DNA of 64,000 nucleotides from Penium margaritaceum (taxonomy: Eukaryota > Streptophyta > Zygnematophyceae > Desmidiales > Peniaceae), in the NCBI GenBank assembly GCA_023375785.1, contig SZWC01007348.1, positions 14,594 to 78,593 on the forward strand, given 5' to 3'. The notes below the pieces were generated by a model. It was given only the letters and a program-made list of their open reading frames with translations. It was not told where the DNA came from and ran no database searches. Shown piece after piece: positions 36,201 to 47,810 of the stretch. A program made the position numbers and the translations under genes. Numbering within the stretch: position 1 is the stretch's first letter; every line of letters starts with the position of its first letter.

Positions 36201-39200
36201 CACTATGGGTGGTAAACGTTGGCAACACATAATAGGAGTCACAAATGGTCAAAGGGGGAACCAATGCTTTGTGAATACTACTTATCATCTAGTAAGTACA
36301 AGGACCTTCAATAAGTAGTTCCACGGTGGGCCTACCATGCACAATGACCAACCAAAGTAGGCATGTGTCAATGACCATAACGAATGAATTTCACTATGTG
36401 TGGTCAACATTGACAACTGAAAATGCAAGTCAAAAATGGTCAGAGGGAGAAAAATGGCTGAACAATACTAGTAATCAACTAGCTAGTACAAAGATCTTGT
36501 ACAAGTAGTGGCACGGTGTGGATACCATGCACAATGACCAACCAAATCATGCATATGTCACAGAAAGAAACATGAAGAAACGAATTTCACTATGTTTGGT
36601 CAACGTTGAAAACTCATAATACGAGTCACAAACGGTCAGAGGGGGAAGAAATGGTTTGGAAATACCAATTTTCAACTAGCAAGTAAAAATACGTATAATA
36701 AGTAGTGGCACGGTGTGGCAACCATACACAAAGACCAACCAAAGTATGCATTTGTCACTGACTATGGCCAGACGTTCCACTATGTGTGGTCAACGTTGAC
36801 AACTCATAACACGATTCACAAATGGTCAGAGGGGGAAACAATGGTGTGGGAACATTAGGTATCGACTGGCAAGTACAGAGACCTTCAATAAGTAGTGGCA
36901 CGGTGTGGCTACCATTCACAATAACCAACCAAAGTAGGCATACGTCACTGATCATGACCAAAGAATTTCACTATGTGTGGTCAATGTTGACAACTCATAA
37001 TGCAAGGCACAAACGGTCAGAGGGGGGGGGGGGGGGTTTGGAATACTAGTTATCAACTAGCAAGTACAAAGACTTTCAACACGTAGTGGCATGGGTGGGC
37101 AGCCATGCACAATGACCAACCAAAGAAGGCATTAGTCAGTGACCATGACCACAGAATTTCACTATGATGGGTTTACATTGACAGGTCATAATACGAGTCA
37201 CAAATGGTAAGAGGGGGAAACAATGGTTTGAGAATTCTAGTTATCAACAAGCAGGTACAAAGATCTTCAAGAAGTAGTGGCACAGTGTGGTGGCTACCGT
37301 GCACAATGACCAACCAATCTAGGCATATGTCACTGACCATGACTAAAGTATTTCACTATGGGTGGTCAACATAGACAACTCATGATACGGGCCACAAATG
37401 GTCAGAGGGGGAAACAATGGGTTAAGAACATTAGGTATCAACAAGAAACTACAAAGACCTTCAATATGTCATGGCACGGCATGGCTACCATGCACAATTA
37501 CCAACCAGAGTAGGCATGTGTCACTGACCATGACCAACAAATGTCACTATGTGTGGTCAATGTTGACAGTTCATGATGCGAGTTGCAAATATTCAGATGG
37601 GGAAACAATGGTTTGGGAATACTAGTTATTGACCAGCAAGAAAAAAAGACACTGAAAAAGTAGTTGCATGGTGTGGCTACCATGCACAATGACCAACCAA
37701 AGTAGGGATATGTCACTGGCCATGGCCAAAGAATTTCACTATGTGTGGTCAACGTTGCCAACTCATAATACAAGCCACAAATGGCCAGAGGGGGCAACAA
37801 TGATTTGTGAATACCAATTATCAACTAGCACATAGAAAGACCTTCAATACGTAGTGGCACAGTGTGGCTATCATGCACAATGACCAACCAAAGTAGGGAT
37901 ATGTCACTGGCCACGACCAACGAATTTTACTATGTGTGGTCAACGTTGACAACTCATAACACGAGTCACAAATTGTCAGAGGAGGAAACAATTGTTAGGG
38001 AATACTATTGATTGACTATCAAGTACAAAAGCCTTCAATAAGTAGTGGCATGGTGTGGCTACCATGCACAATGAACAGCCAAAGAAGGCATATCCCACTG
38101 ACCATGACCAAAGAATTTCAATATGGGTGGTCAACATTGACAACACATAATACAAGTCACAAATGGTTTGAGGGAGAAACAATGGTTTTGAAATACTAGT
38201 TATCAACTAGTAAGTACAAAGAAATTCAATAAGTAGTGGCATGGTCTGAGTAGCAAGTAGTAACCAACCAAAGTAAGCATATGTTAGTGGCCATAATAGA
38301 GAAAATTCACTGTGTGGTCAATGTTGACAACTCATAATACGAGTCACAAATGATCACAGGGAGAAATAATGGTTTGGGAATACTATTTATCAACTAGCTA
38401 GTACAAAGACCTTCTATGAGTAGTGGCACGGTGTGAATGCCATGCACAATGACCAACCAAATTAGGCATCTGTCACTGAACATGACCGAATGAAGTTAAC
38501 TACATGTGGTCAATGTTGAAGACTCATAAAACGAGTCAGAGATAGTCAGAGGGGGAAAAACTGGTTCGCGAATACTAGTTTTCAACAAGAAAAAATGATG
38601 ACCTTCAATAAGTAGTGGCACGGTGTGGCTACGATGCACAATGACCAACCAGTGGAGGCATATGTCACTGACCATGACCAAAGAATGTCATTATGGGTGG
38701 TCAACGTTGGCAACTCAGAATACAAACAAATAGCCAGAGGGAGAAACAATGGTTTGGGAACACTAGGTGTCAACTAGCAAGTACAAAAACCTTCAATAAG
38801 TAGTGGCTCGGTGTGGCTACTGTGCACAATGACCAACCAAAGTATGCATATGTCACTGCCCATGACCAAAGAACTTCACTAAGTATGGTGAACGTTGACA
38901 ACTCATAGTACAAGTTACAAATGGTCAGTGGGGGAAACAATGGTTTGGGAGTACTCATTATCAACTAGAAACTACGCAGACCTTTCATAAGTAGTGGCAC
39001 GGTGTGCCTATTATGCACAATGACCAACAAAAGTAGGCAAATGTCACTGACCATGACCAAAGAATTTCACTATGATGGGTCAACGTTGACAACTCATAAC
39101 ATGAGTCACAAATGGTCATAGGGAAAAATATTGTTTTAGAATTACTAGTTATCAACTAGCAAGTACAAAGACATTGAATAAGTAGTCTAATGGTGTTGCT

Positions 39201-39924
39201 ACCATGCACAATGACCAACAAAAGTAGGCATATGTCATTGACCATGACAAAAGAATTTCACTATGGGTGGTCAACGTTGACAACTCACAATACGAGTCAC
39301 AAATGGTCAGAGGGGGAAACAATGGTCTGGGAATACTTGTTATTGACTTGCAAGTACAGAGCCCTTCAACAAGTAAGCAGTGGCATGATGTGGTTACCAT
39401 GCACAATGACCAACCAAAGTATGCATATTTCACAGACTATGACCGAAGAATTCCACTATGAATGGTCAACGTTGACAACTCATAACAAGAGTCACAAATG
39501 CTCAGAGGGAGAAACAATGGTTTGGGAATACTAGTTATCAAATAGCAAGTACAAAGACCTTCAATAGGTAGGGGCACAGTGTGAATACCATGCAAAATGA
39601 CCAACCAAATTAGGCATATGTCACTTAACATGACCAAAATATTTGCACTATGTCTGGTTAGCACTAAAAACTCATAACACGAATCACAAACGGTCAGATG
39701 GGAATAAATTCTTGGAAATACAAATTATCAACCAGAAAATACAAAGACATTCAATAAGTAGTGACACGGTGTGGCTACCATGCAGAAACACCAACCAACG
39801 TAGGCATATGTCACTCACTATGACCAAAGCATTTCACAGTGAGTGGTCAACGTTGACAACTCATAACACAAGTCACAAATGGTCACAGGGGGAAACAATG
39901 GTTTGGGAATATTAGTTATCGACT

Positions 39925-39950
39925 GCCATCATGTCCAAACTTTGACCCCA
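39925..39950. other. 26-bp filler within a satellite 2 unit
   Basis: Between GACT and AGCAAG, which are normally adjacent, stand 26 bases (starting GCCATCATGTCC) not found in other units. It looks like filler DNA from break repair or a small insertion. Confidence 0.5.
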
Positions 39951-40299
39951 AGCAAGCACAAAGACCTTGAGTGAGTAATGGCACGGTGTGGTTACCATGC
40001 ACAATGACCAACCAAAGTATGCATATGTCACTGGCCATGACCGAAGAATTGCACTATGTGTGGTCAACGTTGAAAACTCATTACACGATTAAAAAATTGT
40101 CAGAGGGGGAAAAAATGGTTTGGGAACACTAGGTATCAACTAGCAAGTACAAATACCTTCAATAAGTAGTGGCACGGTGTGGCTACCATGCACAATGACC
40201 AAACAAGTTAGGTATATCTCACTGATCATGACCAAAGAATTTCACCGTGTGGTCAATGTTGACAACTCATAACACGAGTCACAAATGGTTAGAGGGGGA

Positions 40300-40307
40300 A
40301 ACAATGG
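40300..40307. repeat. Target-site duplication, left copy
   Basis: AACAATGG, part of the satellite sequence GGGGGAAACAATGGTTTGGG, standing immediately before the insertion. Confidence 0.8.
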
Positions 40308-40323
40308 CATTTATTGTTAATCA
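40308..40323 (+). repeat. Left terminal inverted repeat
   Basis: CATTTATTGTTAATCA. Against the reverse complement of 43930-43945 (GAGGTATGGTTAATCA) it matches at 12 of 16 positions with no gap. Confidence 0.6.
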
Positions 40324-40358
40324 CCCCTAGAATATACACTCTTCATACTGTGTACATG

Positions 40359-40619
40359 TCAAATGTATGCATCTGGAAGTTTCATGATACCTTCGTTGAA
40401 GTTACGACACAATTTAAGTCTCAACGTTTGTTCATAGTTATAAGATTGTATTTGTATGCTTAAGCACATGAACATTCCTGGAATGATTGAAATAAAATTC
40501 TTAACACCGAATAAAAAATCATGGTTCAGTGTTTCACAGCTCCATTCATTGTTTGGTGAAGAAGACATACATTTGTACTTAGGCCTGAAATGTGCTACAA
40601 CTGAAACGAATAGACACAC
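40359..40619 (-). pseudogene. Possible captured coding fragment, left of the array
   Basis: A minus-strand open stretch of about 86 codons (with SCETLNHDFLFGVKNFISII and KLCRNFNEGIMKLPDAYI, then a stop). TATTCGTTTCAG upstream could serve as a splice acceptor. It is on the same strand as the fragment at 43596-43826, with the palindrome array between them like an intron. No family recognised; could be chance in AT-rich DNA. Confidence 0.22.
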
Positions 40620-40689
40620 CTATTTCTGGACACGGAACTCGGTGGAACTAAAACCCACCCGAACTCACATTCCAGGGTTTTGGGTTTTA

Positions 40690-43281
40690 TTTTTTGCAAA
40701 TACACTTGTCTCTGTCAGCACGTGCACCACATACAGTCCCTCATGCACTCCCCCAATACACTTTTGGTGTTTCAGGCATGGGGGGGGGAGGGGGGGGTGG
40801 GGTATGGGTTCGACGGATATCGAGAGACCCTCCCCCCCCCCCCCCCCCCCCTCCCGGAAATGTAAGCATGTTTCAGACCCATGTACTATGCTATGTATGA
40901 GAGGGGTGTATAGAAAAAAATACACAAGTGTATTGTGCTAAGAGATGTTTTGTAGAAATAACATTTGCCAATAAATTGTTTATTTTTCAGCACTTGCACC
41001 ACATACACTCCCAAATACACAGCCCGAATACACATTTTGTGTGGGGGGGAGGGATAAGAGATGGGTTTGACGGATATTGAGAGATCCTCCCCCCTCCCCC
41101 AAAGAAAAGGTGACAGTGTATGAGGCCAGTGTATTGGGCAGTGTATGAGAGGGGTGCATAAGAAAATCCACAAGTGTGTTACGCTAAGAGATATTTCGTA
41201 GAAATAATGTTTGTGAATACACTTGTCTATTTTATAGCACGTGCACCACATACACTCCCAGATACACTCCCCCAATACTCTTTTGATGTTTGGGAGGGGG
41301 GGGGGGATGGGTTCGACGGATATCAAGCGACCCTCCCCTCTTCCTCCAAAAGGTAAAAGTGTATCAAGCCCGTGTACTGGGCAGTGCATGAGGGGGGTGT
41401 ATAGAAAAATAAAACACATGTGTATTACTCTAAGAGATGTTTCATAGAAATAACCTTTGCAAATACACTTGTGTATTCTTCAGCACTTGCACCACACACA
41501 CTCCCACATACACTCCCCCAATACACTTTCGGTGTTGGGGGGAGGGGGCAGGGAGAGATGGGTTTTGACGGATATTCAGAGACCCCCTCCCCCCAAAGGT
41601 GAAAGTGAATGAGGCCAGTGTATTGGGCAGTGTATGAGAGGGGTGTATAGAAAAATACACAAGTGTATTATGCTAAGAGATGCTCCATAGACATAACATT
41701 TACGAATGCACTTATGTATTTTTCAGCACGTGTACCACATACACTCCTAGATACACTCCCCCAATACACTTTCGGTATTTGGGAGGGGGGGGGGGGGGGG
41801 GGGATGGGTTCGACGGATATGGAGCAACTCTCCCCCCCCTCCCCCCAAGGTAAAAGTGTATCAGGCCCGAGTATTGGACAGTGTATGAGAGGGGTGTATA
41901 GAAAAATACACAAGTGAATTACGCTAAGAGATGTTTCTTAGAAAAAACATTTGCAAATACACTTGTGTAATTACGTATACCACATACACTCTCACATACA
42001 CTCCCCCGATACACTTTCGGTGTTGGGGGGGGAGGGGGGGTTGGGGGATGGGTTTGATGGATGTCAAACGACCCCCCCTCCCTCCAAAAGATAAAATTGT
42101 ATCAGGCTCGTGTATTGGGCAGGGTATGAGAGGGGTGTATAGAAAAAAATACACAAGTGTATTACGCTAAGAGATGTTTCATAGAAATAACCTTTGCAAT
42201 ACACTTGTGTATTTTTCAGCACTTGTACCACATACACTCCCAAATACAATCCCCTAATACACTTTCGGTATTGAGTGGAGGGGGGAGATGGGTTTTGATG
42301 CATATTGAGAGACCCCGCCTCCCCCAAAGGTGAAAGTGTATCAGGCCAGTGTATTGGGTAGTGTATGAGAGGGGTGTATAGAAAAATATACAAGATCATT
42401 ACGCTAAGAGATGTTTTGTAGACATAAAATTTGCGAATACACTTCTGTACTTTCCAGCATGTGCACCACATACACTACCAGATACACTCCCTTAATACAC
42501 TTTCGGTGTTTGGGAGGGGGGTGGAGGATGGGTTTGATGGATATGGAGCAACTCTTCCCCCCCCCCCCCACCCCCCAAAAGGTAAAAGTGTATCAGGCCC
42601 GTGTTTTGGGCAGTGTATGAGAGGGGTGTATGAAAAGAACACAAGTGTATTACGCTAAGAGATGTTTTGTATAAACATTTGGAAATGTACTTGTGTATTT
42701 TGGAAATGTACTTGTGTATTTTTCAGCACGTGTACCACATAAACTCCCACATACACTCCCCAAATACACTTTTGGTGTTGAGGGGGGGGAAGAGAGGGAG
42801 AGTTGGAGGATGGGTTCGACGGATATCGAGATACCCCCTCCCCTCCAAAGGTAAGATTTCATCAGGCCATTGTATTGGGCAGTGTATGAGAGGGGTGTCT
42901 AGAACAATACACAAGTGTATTATAGCAAGAGATGTTTTTTAGAAATAACATCTACCTATACACTTGTGTACTTTTCAGCATATGCACGGCATACACTCCC
43001 AGATACACTCCCCCAGTACACTTTCAGTGCTTGGTAAGGGGGGGATGGGGGATGGGTTCCACGAATATCGACCCCCCCTCCCCCCCCCCCCCCCCCAAGG
43101 GTGAAAGTGTATCAGGCCCGTGTATTGGGTAGTGTATAAGAGGGGTGTATAGGAAAAAACACGTGTATTACGCTAAGAAATGTTTTGTAGAAATAACATC
43201 TACAAATACACTTGTGTATTTTTCAGCACGTGTACCACATACACTCCCACATACACTCCCCCAATACACTTTCGGTGCTTT

Positions 43282-43313
<32 letters not shown>

Positions 43314-43600
43314 AGAGGGGGGGAGGAGGGGGTGGACTCGACGGATATCCAGAGATCCTCCCCCCTCCTCCCTCCCCCATAAAGTAAAAGTGTATCAGGC
43401 CAGTGTCTTGGGCAGTGCATGAGAGGGGTGTACAGAAAAATACACAAGTGTACTATGCTGACAGATGTTTCATAGAAATCACATTTGCGAATACACTTGT
43501 GTATTACTCAGCAAGTGCGCCACATACACTACTACGTAAACTCCCCCAATACACTTTTGGTGTTTGGGAGGGGACGGGGGATCTCCCAATGGGTATCAAG
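40690..43600. repeat. Array of about 12 palindromic units of about 247 bp
   Basis: CACTTGTGTATTTTTCAGCAC or a close variant recurs near 40703, 40977, 41220, 41467, 41710, 41960, 42201, 42440, 42708, 42961, 43210 and 43495. Each unit is two inverted halves. AATACACTTGTGTATTTTT pairs with AAAAATACACAAGTGTATT across a centre holding AGAGATGTTTCATAGAAATAA. Outwards, ATACACT/GTGTAT motifs pair, and the far ends are a G-tract (GGGAGGGGGG) and a matching C-tract around GATGGGTTCGACGGATATC. The G-tract reaches about 30-40 bases near 43280-43320. Confidence 0.85.
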
Positions 43601-43826
43601 ATATTCCCTCCGCTTTACAAATGATATCAATGACTCCCTCATTTCCATAGTTACACAGTACGTTCCCAATGTGTCCAGATGGAATTGTTAGCAGACATTT
43701 TGTGGTTAAATAATCTTCTAAAAGATCTAGAATAGAAAAAAAGGACTGGACATTGTTTTCATTTAGTTTTTTTGGTTTTTGCTCCACCAAAAAATCACAT
43801 GAAAAGTACTTATGTAGTGTACACAT
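43596..43826 (-). pseudogene. Possible captured coding fragment, right of the array
   Basis: A 76-codon open stretch on minus (SFFSILDLLEDYLTTK, then LLTIPSGHIGNVLCNYGN) has ordinary amino-acid composition, unlike the repeat-derived frames around it. Directly after IDII is GTAAAG, which could be a splice donor. I recognise no family. It could be a captured host exon, part of a lost transposase, or chance. Confidence 0.25.
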
Positions 43827-43929
43827 ATGTAGGTGTGGACACCAGTATGCTTAGATCTACCTAACCTTCTTGTAAACTAAACATGCACAATTGTTCCATA
43901 CACAAATCACGGAGTGCAAAAAAACGACA

Positions 43930-43945
43930 TGATTAACCATACCTC
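43930..43945 (-). repeat. Right terminal inverted repeat
   Basis: Reads GAGGTATGGTTAATCA on minus. It is paired with 40308-40323, with the same distance to the 8-bp duplication on each side. Confidence 0.6.
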
Positions 43946-43953
43946 AACAATGG
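43946..43953. repeat. Target-site duplication, right copy
   Basis: AACAATGG again, followed directly by TTTGGGAATACTA, so the interrupted satellite unit resumes exactly. Confidence 0.8.
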
Positions 43954-44187
43954 TTTGGGAATACTACTTATCAACTAGTAGGCACAAAGACCTTTAATAT
44001 GTAGTGGCACAATGTGGCTACCATGCACAATGACCAACCAAAGTAGGACATGTTTCAGTGACCATAACCAAAGAATTTCATTATGTGTGGTCAACATAGA
44101 AAACTCATAACACGAGTCACAAATGGTCAGAGGGGGAAACAGTGGTTTGGGGAAGACTAGTTATCAACTAGCAAGTACAAAAACCTT
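43954..44187 (-). repeat. Satellite 2 resumed after the insertion
   Basis: About 1.2 units in the reverse orientation, with the usual landmarks (CACAATGACCAACCAAAGTAGG, GTCACAAATGGTCAGAGGGGG, ATCAACTAGCAAGTAC). It passes into satellite 1 at AAACCTTCGTACAGCTCC. Confidence 0.9.
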
Positions 44188-46432
44188 CGTACAGCTCCAG
44201 ACAGCTCCGTTTAGCTCCGTACAACTCTATCCAACTCCGTTTAACTCCGTACAACTCTATACAACTCTGTTAAACTCCATACAACTTGCTACAACTCGCT
44301 ACAACTCGCAACAAGTTTGTGAAACTCCGTAGAAGTTTGTACAACTCTGTATAACTACATACAAGTCCATACAGATCCGTACAACTGCGAAAAACTCTGT
44401 ACAAAGGGCTACAACTCCATTCAACTTTGTACAGCTCTGTACAACTTTGTACAACTCCGTAGAACTCCGTAGAACTCTGTACAACCAAAAACAATTCCTT
44501 TCAAATCCATAAAACTCCGTACAACTATGTATAAATCATTACAACTCCGTACAACTCCGTACATCTCCATACAACTCTATACAACTCTGTCCAGCTTTGT
44601 ACAACTTTGTACAACTCCGTAAGATTTGCTACAACTCAATACAACTCCGTACAACTTTGTTCAACCACGTACAACTCGGTACAACTGTGTACAACCCCGT
44701 ACATCTCTGTAAAACTCTATACAGCTATGTGCACATCCGCACAACCCGTACAACTCCATGTGATGTGCTATATCTTCGTACAACTCCATGTTTTTTCATT
44801 CAATTCCATACAACTCTGTATAGCTTCGCATAACTCGTTACAACTCTGTACAACTCCATACAACTTGCTACATTTACGTACAACTCTGTACAACTTTGTA
44901 CATCTCTGTACAGCTCTGTACAACTCTCTACAACTCCGTTAAACTCTGTACACTCCGTACAACTATTTACAACTCTGTACAACTCAGTTCAACTCCATCC
45001 AATTCTCTAAAACTCCGTACAACTCTGTAAAACCTCATACAACTTGCTACAACTTGCTACAAATCGCTACAAATCCGTAAAAATCCATACAATTATGTGG
45101 AAATCCATGCAACTCCGTACAACTAGGTACATCTCCTTACAACTCTACACAACTCCGTTAAACTCTGCAAACTTTTGTAGAACTGTGTACAACCCCATAC
45201 AGCTCTGTAAAAAATTGTACAAATTGCTACAACTCTGTATAACTTTTCATAACTCTGTACAACTCTGTGCAACCCCGTGTAACCTCGTACATCTCCAGAC
45301 AACTTCGTACAACTCAGTAAAACTCTGTAGAACTCCAAACAACTGTGTACAACTCTGTACAAATCGCTACAAATCTATACAACTCTGTACAACACCGTAC
45401 ACCTCCTTACATCTCCGTACAATCATGTACAACTCCATAAAACTCTGTACAAGACTATGCAACTCTGTACGGCTCCGTAAACCTCCGTACAACACCATAA
45501 AACTCCATGAAACTCTGTACAACCCTGTATAATTCCCTAGAACTCCTTACGACTCCGCACAGCTCCGTACATCTCCGTTCAACACCATACAACTTCGTAC
45601 AACTCTGTACAACTCAATAAATCTCCGTAGAGTTTTTTTCAACTCTAGATAACTTCTTTCTAATTACTACAACTCCATACACCTGCGTACAACGTTGTAC
45701 AACTCCATACAATTCCTGACAACTGTTTTCACCCCCGTACAATTAAGTAAAACTCTGAACAACTTTGTACAACTCCGTACAACTCACTACAAATCCTTAT
45801 AGCTCTGTACAACTCTGTACAACTCCTTACAACACCACACAACTCCGTACAACCCCGTACAGCTCTCTACAACCCCGAACAACTCTGTACAAATCATTAC
45901 AACTCTGTACAACTCCGTAAATCCTCTTACAACTCCGTTCAACTCCTTACAACTCCGTACAACTCCATATGACATCATACAACTCCATGCTACTCCAAAA
46001 ATCTTTTGTACAACTTGCTACAAATATATTAAACTCTAGAGAACTTTGTAAAAATCCTTACAACTTTGTATAACTCCTACCAACTCCTTACAACTCCCTA
46101 CAACCTCCTATAACTCCCTAAAACTCCATACGAGTGTGTACTATTCCTTGAAACTCCGTACAACTTCGCACAACTCCATACAACTTCATGAAACTCCATA
46201 CAGCTCCATTCAACTCCATAAAGCTCTGTACAACTCCGTACAACTATGTTCAACTCTGTACAACTCTATAAAACTCTGTACAACTTTTTACAGCACTGTT
46301 CAGCTCCGTACAGCTCCACATATCTCCATAAAACTCCATGAATCTCCGAACAACACCATACAACTCTGTACAACTTTATACAATTTGCTAGGGATCTGTA
46401 CAACTCCGTACAACTCCGTATAGCTCTATATG
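44188..46432 (+). repeat. Satellite 1, block 2
   Basis: About 225 further 10-bp units of the same type and orientation as 8968-13028, with more divergence near the right end (about 46000-46130). The 10-bp phase is unbroken from about 44960 to 45990. It stops at the edge of element D (46433). Confidence 0.95.
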
Positions 46433-47810
46433 GGCCACGAACCTTCTCACTTGACCCACAGCATAGAAGATGTCTGGATGAGTACCTACCATGGCATACA
46501 TGATGCAACCCATGGCAGAATAGTAGGGCATGTCTTGCATCTCCCTTCGTTCTGCTTCATTGCTTGGCAATATGGAGGCATTCAGCTTTGCATCGGTCGT
46601 CATTGGGGTGCCAACAAGTTTTCAATCTTCCATGTGATAGCGCTTTAGTACCTCACCGATGTATTTGGTTTGGTTGAGTTTGATGGTGCCTGCTGCTCGG
46701 TTGCGGTGGATGGCGATCCTGAGGTAGTACTTGAGAGGACCCATGTCCTTCATTTTGAACCTTTTGCTGAGGTCAGACTTCAGCTCATCCAGCAGCTCGA
46801 TGGAAGACGAGCAAATGATTAGATCATCCACATACACTGTAATGAGCATCAGCCCTCTCCCATCATTGCGCACGTACATGCTCCGGTCATTCTGGCAATG
46901 CGCGAGGGAGAGACACAGTATCCAGCCTTGCCACAGTTGTGACAGTTGCCGGGCTTCTTGGAACTCTTCGCATCACCATTGCCTTTCCCTCCACTGCCAC
47001 CGATTCCGTTGTTTCCTTGACTGGAGCGAGATCTTGCACCTTGTCCACCAAAGCAAGAGGCATAGGCTGAAGTGTTTGCCTCACTACCACTGCGTCGCAT
47101 GGACTCGTTGCAGATGTGTTCGGTGATAGTCTCATACGTCAGATCTACCTCCTTCCAACTGCAAAACATGGTGATCACGGAACCCCAGCATTCCGGTAGT
47201 GCCAGCAGAAGGATCATGGCACGCATGTTGGAGTCAAAATTCCATTCCATTTGATGGACCTCTTGCAACACGTTGTCAAACGAATTCAGAAATGCGGGTA
47301 TCGATTCTCCTCCGCTCACCCTCATCATCAATCTTTGGAAGATGACGAGCCGGTTTGCTAGGGTGTTTGATTGATGTACTCGTGAGAGGTTTGCGCAGGC
47401 CTCGGCAGCCAATGTGCATCCTGTGATGTGGGAGTATTGATTCTCGTTGATCGATGCCACAAGTATGGAGAGAGCCATGTTGTTCTTCATCGTCCATGCT
47501 CAGAGGTTACCCGCATGCGTAGTCAATGTCACATCGGCAGGTGCTGTCTTGGTCCCTTTCATGATGTCGAGGTAGTCACGCAAATTCATAGCAATCTCAA
47601 ACTGCCATTTCCACAAGGGAAAACCTGTCCCCATGAGTTTTGACATACCCGCCTCGAGGCGGGCTTGTGTCGGATCCGTTCTTTTTTGCGGTTGCTCCTT
47701 TTCTCTGCTTTGCTGCTACTCTGCTTCGTTGATACCGATGAAGCTGATGAGGCTATTGACTGCGACCATTGTAAAAGGTCCAGTTGGTTCCATTCCATAA
47801 CCCTCATGCC
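46433..47810 (-). mobile_element. Copia-type retrotransposon D (different lineage), partial
   Basis: On minus, a gag part (about 47800-46860) has TLAAEACANLSRVHQSNTLA, MMRVSGGESIPAFLNSFDN and a zinc-knuckle-like CHNCGKAGY. It is followed by a reverse transcriptase part (46879-46440) with ITVYVDDLIICSSS, RFKMKDMGPLKYYL, LNQTKYIGEVLKRYHM and YYSAMGCIMYAMVGTHPDI. Gag is of the UBN2 type found in plant Tork/Retrofit-like copia elements, unlike the gag of A and C. No LTR was identified. Broken, with several breaks; satellite 1 adjoins. Confidence 0.8.

Larger units (their letters stand above)
17261..40299 (-). repeat. Satellite 2, block 2 (reverse orientation)
   Basis: About 120 tandem copies of the same unit as 13029-17260, on the opposite strand. 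Spacing of the string CACAATGACCAACC is 189-191 bp in most places. Each unit holds the 12-bp palindrome GTCAACGTTGAC, a CTAGT...ACTAG dyad and several TGACCA/TGGTCA half-sites. Units differ by substitutions and small indels. Some are shortened (31318-31335, 33538-33555, 30660-30860). G-tract length varies, the longest run lying at 37021-37036. No gene is seen in 23 kb. Confidence 0.95.
40308..43945. mobile_element. Non-autonomous DNA transposon-like insertion with 8-bp target duplication
   Basis: A 3,638-bp insertion splits one satellite 2 unit. AACAATGG stands directly before it (40300-40307) and directly after it (43946-43953), and the satellite continues in phase afterwards, so the 8 bp were duplicated on insertion. 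The ends are imperfect inverted repeats: 12 of the first 16 positions match at equal distance from the duplication, including GTTAATCA. An 8-bp duplication is typical of hAT elements (P and Merlin elements can also make it). No transposase is recognisable, so it would depend on another element. Most of its length is an array of 247-bp palindromic units. Confidence 0.75.

Noticed and set aside
13367-40000. Many 60-114-codon frames in satellite 2 with similar protein text (for example WSVTYAYFGWSLCMVATPCHY)
   Set aside because: They recur at the same place in each 190-bp unit and are broken at random between units. This is a shadow of the repeat, not a gene family.
17261-40299. Telomere or ribosomal DNA
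   Set aside because: No TTTAGGG-type repeat and no rRNA-like conserved stretch was seen.
40690-40925. Pro-rich frames such as the one over 40680-40865
   Set aside because: They come from translating the C-tract and G-tract of the palindromic units and change with tract length.
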